Shown: piece by piece, positions 58,399-64,000 of the stretch
Layout: each line of letters starts with the position of its first letter
Position numbering within the stretch: the stretch's first letter is position 1
Assembly (NCBI RefSeq): GCF_023159225.1
Contig: NC_063162.1
Coordinates: forward strand, 89,247,438-89,311,437
From: Perognathus longimembris pacificus
Taxonomy: Eukaryota > Chordata > Mammalia > Rodentia > Heteromyidae
Length of the DNA: 64,000 nt
Direction: 5' to 3'
Notes under the pieces: generated by a model
What the model was told of the DNA's origin: nothing
Databases searched by the model: none
What the model saw: only the letters and a program-made list of their open reading frames with translations
Made by a program: the position numbers and the translations under genes

Positions 58399-59150
58399 GT
58401 GAGTAGTCTTTGATGCGGCTCTAGGAAGATTATAATTCTTTAGGGATATTTCACATATTACCTGGAAGTGTGCAGTTGAGTGGATCTCAGGATTCTTTGA
58501 TGTAGAATGTGGGGAGGTATGATTGTTTTTAAAAACATGTATCCTACCATCCAAACAGCATGGGATATTATGTATACTTCTTAAAGGTAAAATATTACTA
58601 CTTTCCTCTAATTTATTGTAGATTTCATGGAAAAAATGTGTTAAATGTTTCTAGTCTACTGCAACCAGGAAACAGATCGAAGTAGATGACAAAAGAAAGT
58701 AATCAAGCCTCTTGCATTTGGTATCACCAACAGAGAACAATGAATATGATAATGATGATTATCTTTTTAAGAATATTTTTTATCTCAAAGTACTTTCTCC
58801 TAAAAATAATTTTAATTGTATAAAGACATTCCAAAGCAAGCATTTTTTTTACAGGACTGATTACATGACTCAGATTCCTCAAACCTATAGCATGTAATCT
58901 GTGGAAAGGAAAAGGAGCTTATAAATAAATTTTGAGGGAGAAAAAGACTTTGCTGAAATCCAATATAAAATAGAGACTGACTCACTGAAGTAGAAAAATG
59001 CTTGCTCAAAGAGGAGAAGTGTTAGAAGTTTTCTTGTGCTACTCTTCCTTCATCAGAGGGAGGAAGGGTGCTGAATGGAATGAAAAGCAGAAAGGAAGTA
59101 CTTCTTGGATAAGGTTAAACTGGAATAAGAGTTTCCATCAGAAAGACCAG
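58399..59150. other. Intron, nothing recognised
   Basis: AT-rich; no continuation exon found. Confidence 0.4.
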
Positions 59151-59168
59151 TGACAAAATCAGAGTGAA

Positions 59169-59373
59169 GGGCTGGGAATATGGCCTAGTGGCAAGAGTGC
59201 TCGCCTTGTATACATGAATCCCTGGGTTCGATTCCCCAGCACCACATATATAGAAAACAGCCAGAAGTGGCGCTGTGGCTCAAGTGGCAGAGTGCTATCC
59301 TTGAGCAAAAAGAAGCCAGGGACAATGCTCAGGCCCTAAGTTCAAGGCCCAGGACTGGCAAAAAAAAAAAAAA
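59169..59373 (+). mobile_element. IDL-Geo SINE
   Basis: Full element with A tail. Duplication AAAATCAGAGTGAA / AAAATCAAAGTGAA (59155-59168, 59374-59387), one mismatch. Confidence 0.94.
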
Positions 59374-59772
59374 AAAATCAAAGTGAAAACCAAGTTTGAA
59401 GAACTAATGAAATAGAAATGTCTAAAACCATGTGTTGTACATGTTCTTTGACCAGTTGGGAGCTATAAGATGTTTGTTTATTAATTTTTAAATCAAACAC
59501 ACCTTAATGGGACTTAGCTTACTATAATTCATATTCCTTTCTTTGTTGATATGGCTGATCTAGAGGACAGATTTTCTAGAAGGATGGTAGAGAGAAGGAT
59601 GTGAGAAGAAGGGTGTGGGAGAAGGATGAGAGAAGAAATGGCGATTGATCATGGATGTTGATCAATGAAGGCAGCATGAATAGGTATCCCCAGGGAAGAA
59701 CATTAGATTATGGATATTTGAAGAAGTGAAAGCCAAAATGGAGAAAGTACATCAATACAAATATTTTAAGAG

Positions 59773-60060
59773 GAATTGGGTACAGTAGCTCAAGACTATA
59801 GTAATAGCTGGGGGAGGGGGGAGGGGGTATGAGGGACAAGGTAGCAAACAGTACAAGAAATGTATCCAATGCCTAACGTATGAAACTGTAACCTCTCTGT
59901 ACATCAGTTTGATAAAAAAAAAACACACTAAAAAAAAAAGACTATAGTAATAGCTGCTTGGGAGCCAGAGATCAAGGAGATCAACTGGGATATGAAAGTT
60001 CAAGAGATTCTATCACAACCATTGTCTAGGTATGGTGACAAATGCCTGTTACTCCATCAG
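59773..60060 (+). mobile_element. B1-like SINE, split by short L1
   Basis: gggtacagtagctcaagact ... taatagctg, resuming at 59957 with cttgggagccagagatcaag. Confidence 0.65.
59811..59937 (+). mobile_element. Ultra-short L1 insertion (127 bp)
   Basis: L1 3' end starting inside the G-rich tract (GGGGAGGGGGGAGGGGG) and running to poly-A. Exact 19-bp duplication AAGACTATAGTAATAGCTG at 59792-59810 and 59938-59956. Confidence 0.96.
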
Positions 60061-60074
60061 TGAAGCAGGGGGTG

Positions 60075-60270
60075 CAATGGCCGGGTGAAGTGGCATGTGC
60101 CTATCATCTCCAGCAACACAGAAAAGCACAAATAGGAGGCCCAAGTGTAAAGCAAGACTCTACCTTGAAAATAACCAAGACAAAAAGGATCTAGAAGTAC
60201 AGACTGCCTGGTAGAGTGCTTGCCTTGCAAACCATGAGGCCTAGATTGCCCAATTCCCAATACCACCAAA
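60075..60270 (+). mobile_element. Old B1-ID SINE relic
   Basis: ggccgggtgaagtggcatgt, then an ID-like stretch tggtagagtgcttgccttgc, ending in a short A-rich tail. Confidence 0.6.
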
Positions 60271-60299
60271 AAAGATGAAATAAAAAAGAGTGGCATTGA

Positions 60300-60990
60300 T
60301 TGAGATTTATTTTATTCACCTACTACTTTGTGGAATGGCAACTCCCTTATAAAACTACTTAAAGATAAAAGTAAATTATGTTTTAAAGTGCTCTGGAATA
60401 AGGTAAGGAAAGTGGCTGGATTTAACCAGAGTGGGATGGAAAGGCCTCTGACAGGGCAGGGACTAGCAAGGGAGTGAGCTCTGGGGAAATTCAGATGAGA
60501 GCATTTGAACAGCAGCATTGTGCCAGGTGTGTTCAAGCACCTCAGGGGTGTAAGAGTTGCTGGAGGAAGGAGAGTGAACAGGGCAGAAAGAGGGACCTTT
60601 CACTAAGCAATTTGAACTTAGTGAAGGTCACATTATGGTCCAAAGTGTATACTGTGAAATTAGCTGATTCTTGAGGCCTTAAGACTCAGGACAGTTATGT
60701 AGAGGTGAGAAAGCAATTTTGCCTCTCCAGCATTAGGAATTTGGACTCTGGAAATACTTCTGTTTGCAGTTAGAGGACTTGAGAAGAAAAGAAGACCGGG
60801 AGAGATGGATGTATAAATAACCATAGGAAAACCTTGATACGCATGTTAATATGTCTATTTATTTGCTAAATTCTAATCAGGCACCTGCTGCAGGTAACTA
60901 CATGGTAGGGCACAGAGGATGAGGAGCAAAGGCAAATTTGGGTTTTTATGTTTTGTGTGGGAGTGTGCATGTGCACATATGCATGCACAC
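60300..60990. other. Intron or downstream sequence, nothing recognised
   Basis: No repeat or exon identified. Confidence 0.4.
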
Positions 60991-60998
60991 GCTGTGTA

Positions 60999-61223
60999 TG
61001 CTAGACCTGGGGCCTGAACTCAGGACCTGAGCATTGTTTCTTAGCTTTTTCACTCAAGGCTGGTACTTGACCACGTAAGCCATACCTCTGCTTCTGGCTT
61101 CTGGGTGGTTAGTTGGAGATGAGAGTCTCAAGGACTTTCCTGCCCCAGATTTCAAACCATAATCCTTAGTTATCAGCCTCCTGAGTAGCTAGGATTAGAA
61201 GAATGAGCCACTCATGCCTAGCC
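60999..61223 (-). mobile_element. B1-like/Geo composite SINE
   Basis: CCTGGGGCCTGAACTCAGGA then B1-like TATCAGCCTCCTGAGTAGCT. Confidence 0.84.
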
Positions 61224-61224
61224 T

Positions 61225-63165
61225 TTTATATTTAAAATCGCATCATACATTTTATAAATATAAAATGAGCCCATCTGGAAAATGGGAAACTTATTATTGT
61301 GAATTTAGGAGGCCATAAAATGCAGGGTCGTTAAGCGCAGACTTAATTAGAATTCCAGCTTCAGAATGGTAATTTCTTTGGGAACCTCTGGTTGTTTAAA
61401 ACTATATTTTCTTCAGGAAGATTATTTTTAAAGAAGATGGTAAACATCTAATTTTTAAAAAAATATTAAAATGGTAGCACATCTGGATCTTGACAAAGGA
61501 ACTGATTACCTTACTATCTCGTGTTTTATGGTAAAACTACTAATTAGGACTCAGGTGGTTATGCCAGATTTATGACTAGCCACCAAGGGTTATTAAAACA
61601 AGCAATAGTATAAAGCAAAGTTATACTTTCAGCTCACCGTACAAAGAGAAATAAAAACAACTGCCAATCAATATCAGCTCTATAAATGATTCAAAGCTCT
61701 AGCTTAGTGAAAAATCCATTTTGCTGTAATTTTCTAAGAGGCTATTAGAATGTGCCTTTTAACTGTTTTCTAAGAACGTACCTTGGTAGATGGATGTGAA
61801 GAGCATCTTAAGGCTTTGTAAGATTACAGAAATGAGCACAGACAGCCTCACATTTCTCTCTCTTTATTGGCCACATATTCTACTGCTAACGTTAGCTCAT
61901 TAGTGTCTTGCAAGATGTTTCTTCCCTTTTCTGGGGAATCCACAACCAAAGCACATCAGCTCTCATGATGTTTAGATCCAGTGTAATTTCTGCTGTGGTG
62001 GGCTTCTATTTCTGGAGAGCCAGAAATCTCCTATCAGTAAATCTCTCTGGCAGTGTTTAAAGTTCACGGTGTCTGTTTAGTTCCTAACCACTTAAATGTT
62101 TTAAAACTTAAATATCTTCCATATTAAAGTTTGGAAGGAAAAATGGCTTTGCCATTTAGATGTCTTTGTGACCCTAGCTAAGTGACTTCACTTTGTGTCA
62201 TGCAGGGCTAGAACAGAATCTGGTGAAGTTAGCAATGCCCTGTAGCTCTAATAGTTATAGCAATGTCTTCTCTTTTTACCTTCATTTACCTTAGTCACAA
62301 TCTTGGGACTCTTATTTGCGATTCTTGAAGGCACACAAAATAGAAGAACAAACTAAAATCCACAAGGGGAATTTATCGGCTCAGAGAACTTAGTGGCTCA
62401 GAGAATGTGCAGTTGAACATCTTCAGCAGTAGTAAGAGAAGACCTCTGTGGAGACAATCCCAGCAAAAGCATTAGTGAGGGATCTGGTTGGGAGGGATGA
62501 AAGTCCCCTCTCCCAGCACAGGGACAATGACAGTCATGAGGGAATGTAGAAATGTCATGTTAGTCCCATGCTACGACACATGAGCCAAGGCGCTTGTATC
62601 TACCTAGAAAACCAGCAGAGAGGAGAAGCACTGCTGGGCAGAGAGAGTACCACATGCCACCACAGGAAGAATTTCCTGACCTCAAGAGTTAGAGTATAAG
62701 TGCCAGCCTTGATGTTATGCCAGTAGGAATCCTGAAGACCACAAGCCAACCCAGTCCTCAACAGTAAGCTTCAGCCTCATGAGAATGAAGATGTGCTGTG
62801 TAAACAGGCATGCTAGTAGAATGGTAATATAAAGGGAAAACTTTGATGAACCATCCAGGGATTCAGGTTAAAGTATTAAAGTGTTATTTATTTCATCATT
62901 TGTTGTTTGAGATATACAAAGTTTTATATATTTATACATTTATTAGTATATAAATTATAATAAAAATTTGATATAAATTATGTAAAGCATAGTATATAGT
63001 TATAGTTTTATATTATAAATACTACATAAAACTTGATATTACTGTTTAGTTAGAATTTTTAGTTTTACTTTCAGAAAATGTTATTTTTTTAAATGCTAAG
63101 AAAATGAGAAGGAAGGCAATACTTAGCCTTAACTATTTCTTCTAGTCTTAAAGATTCTCTTGTTT
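61225..63165. other. Intron or downstream sequence; AT-rich simple stretch at 62900-63030
   Basis: About 1.9 kb without a recognised mobile element. No continuation exon of Rapgef5 seen. TATA-rich run at 62900-63030. Confidence 0.4.
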
Positions 63166-63202
63166 GGTAAGGTTTTTGTTTGTTTGTTTTCTTTTTGTCT
63201 CA

Positions 63203-63416
63203 GTAATGGGGCTTGAACTCAAGGCCTGGGCACTGTCCTTAACCTGTTTTACTCAAGGCTAGCACTCTATCACTTGAGCCACAGCTCCACTTCCATTTTT
63301 TGGTGATTAATTGGAAATAAGAGCCACACAGACTTTCCTTCCTGGGCTGGCTTTGAACCTTTATCCTTAGATCCTGAGTAGCTAGGGTTATAGACATGAG
63401 CTACTAGTGCCTGGCA
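63203..63416 (-). mobile_element. B1-like/Geo composite SINE
   Basis: AATGGGGCTTGAACTCAAGG, CACTTGAGCCACAGCTCCAC, then B1-like half to AGACATGAGCTACTAGTGCC. Confidence 0.87.
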
Positions 63417-63489
63417 TTTTTAAAAAGTAATTATTTTGAATCTTATTTTCAAAGAACATACTCTTCATCATCTTTGAGATCTATATTCA

Positions 63490-63960
63490 ATTTTTTAAAA
63501 TTTTGTTTATTTTTTTGTTGTAAAGGTGATGAACAGGGATTTAGAACTACATAAGTATGGTAATGAGTACATTTCTTTTTAAGCACTGTTACCCCTCCTT
63601 CATTTTCACCTACTTACTCTTCCCTGCTCCCCTCATCCCCAAGTTGTAAAGTTCATTTCGAGCATAGTGTCTAGTGAGTATCTTTGTCACATTAGTTCAT
63701 CCTTTGTCCTGCTGTTAGGCATTTGTAATGGATGAATGATTTCAACACCGCTTACTGTTGTTTTCCATGAGGTTGAATTTTGTGTAGAACTTTCTGGTAG
63801 GCAACCCAAGGATCTGTTGATCTTAATGAGCCCCTTAGTCAATGTGAGACTTTTTAATCACCTGTCTCATCCTTTCAGGTCAACTGCTAGTAACCCGCAC
63901 TGGCCACCAGTAACACATTGTAGAAAACTGATTTGTGGCCCTTCTCTTAAGTACTTGTAA
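63490..63960 (-). mobile_element. Old L1 3' UTR fragment
   Basis: gtaaaggtgatgaacaggga, aatgagtacatttcttttta and a C-rich tract parallel the young L1 3' ends but are clearly diverged. Right border uncertain. Confidence 0.7.
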
Positions 63961-64000
63961 GACTAGGAATCAAGGTGCTCCAACATGGGGCATTTATGAA

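Noticed and set aside
1873..59373. Regularly recurring about 200-bp repeats that could suggest an array such as CRISPR
   Set aside because: They are dispersed in both orientations, have A tails and individual target duplications; they are SINEs.
62200..62300. Possible next Rapgef5 exon after tgtcatgcag at 62204
   Set aside because: The open stretch has no good donor at a plausible point and the peptide does not resemble the expected continuation.

Overview
This is a mammalian nuclear window made almost entirely of intron. The organism is most likely a geomyoid rodent (pocket mouse, kangaroo rat or pocket gopher). That reading rests on many copies of a dimeric SINE: a tRNA/ID-like left half (starting GGGGCTGGGGATATGGCCTAG) joined to a right half (CTCAAGTGGCAGAGTGCTAG ... 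CCCAGGACTGGC). I recognise this as IDL-Geo, described as restricted to Geomyoidea. There is also an older B1-like SINE carrying the same Geo right half, plus ID-, B1- and young L1-type repeats. No bacterial, plasmid or phage features are present.

The only protein-coding gene I can support is Rapgef5 (Rap guanine nucleotide exchange factor 5, MR-GEF/GFR) on the + strand. Five internal exons lie at 14082-14188, 20155-20276, 22085-22253, 33896-33962 and 58350-58398. All have AG/GT borders and their splice phases join perfectly into one open frame of 171 codons plus one base. They encode the DEP domain and the linker that follows it. The upstream exons, and the downstream REM, Ras-association and CDC25 catalytic exons, lie outside the window or were not recognised. 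Introns are about 6.0, 1.8, 11.6 and 24.4 kb.

The intronic DNA is rich in retroposons. The largest is a 3-kb 5'-truncated L1 (8084-11075, minus strand, 13-bp target duplication) with a broken ORF2. Others include a twin-primed (half-inverted) L1 at 510-1360, a probable SINE-L1 chimera at 28764-30049, an L1 nested in a SINE at 53046-53935, and three L1 tails of only 95-127 bp cut off at or near the L1 G-rich tract. Two tiny tailless inserts, a SINE 5' fragment at 11683-11724 and a tRNA-Cys half at 24836-24877, both end at what looks like the anticodon loop. Simple repeats (CT, CA, CCTT, TGCTC) are frequent.

I found no new gene system. The points most worth following up concern retrotransposition mechanism (chimera, tailless inserts, truncation at the G-tract) and one small CpG-containing intronic block near 32.7-33.1 kb that could be regulatory. 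All family assignments are from memory and by eye; no alignment or database search was run.
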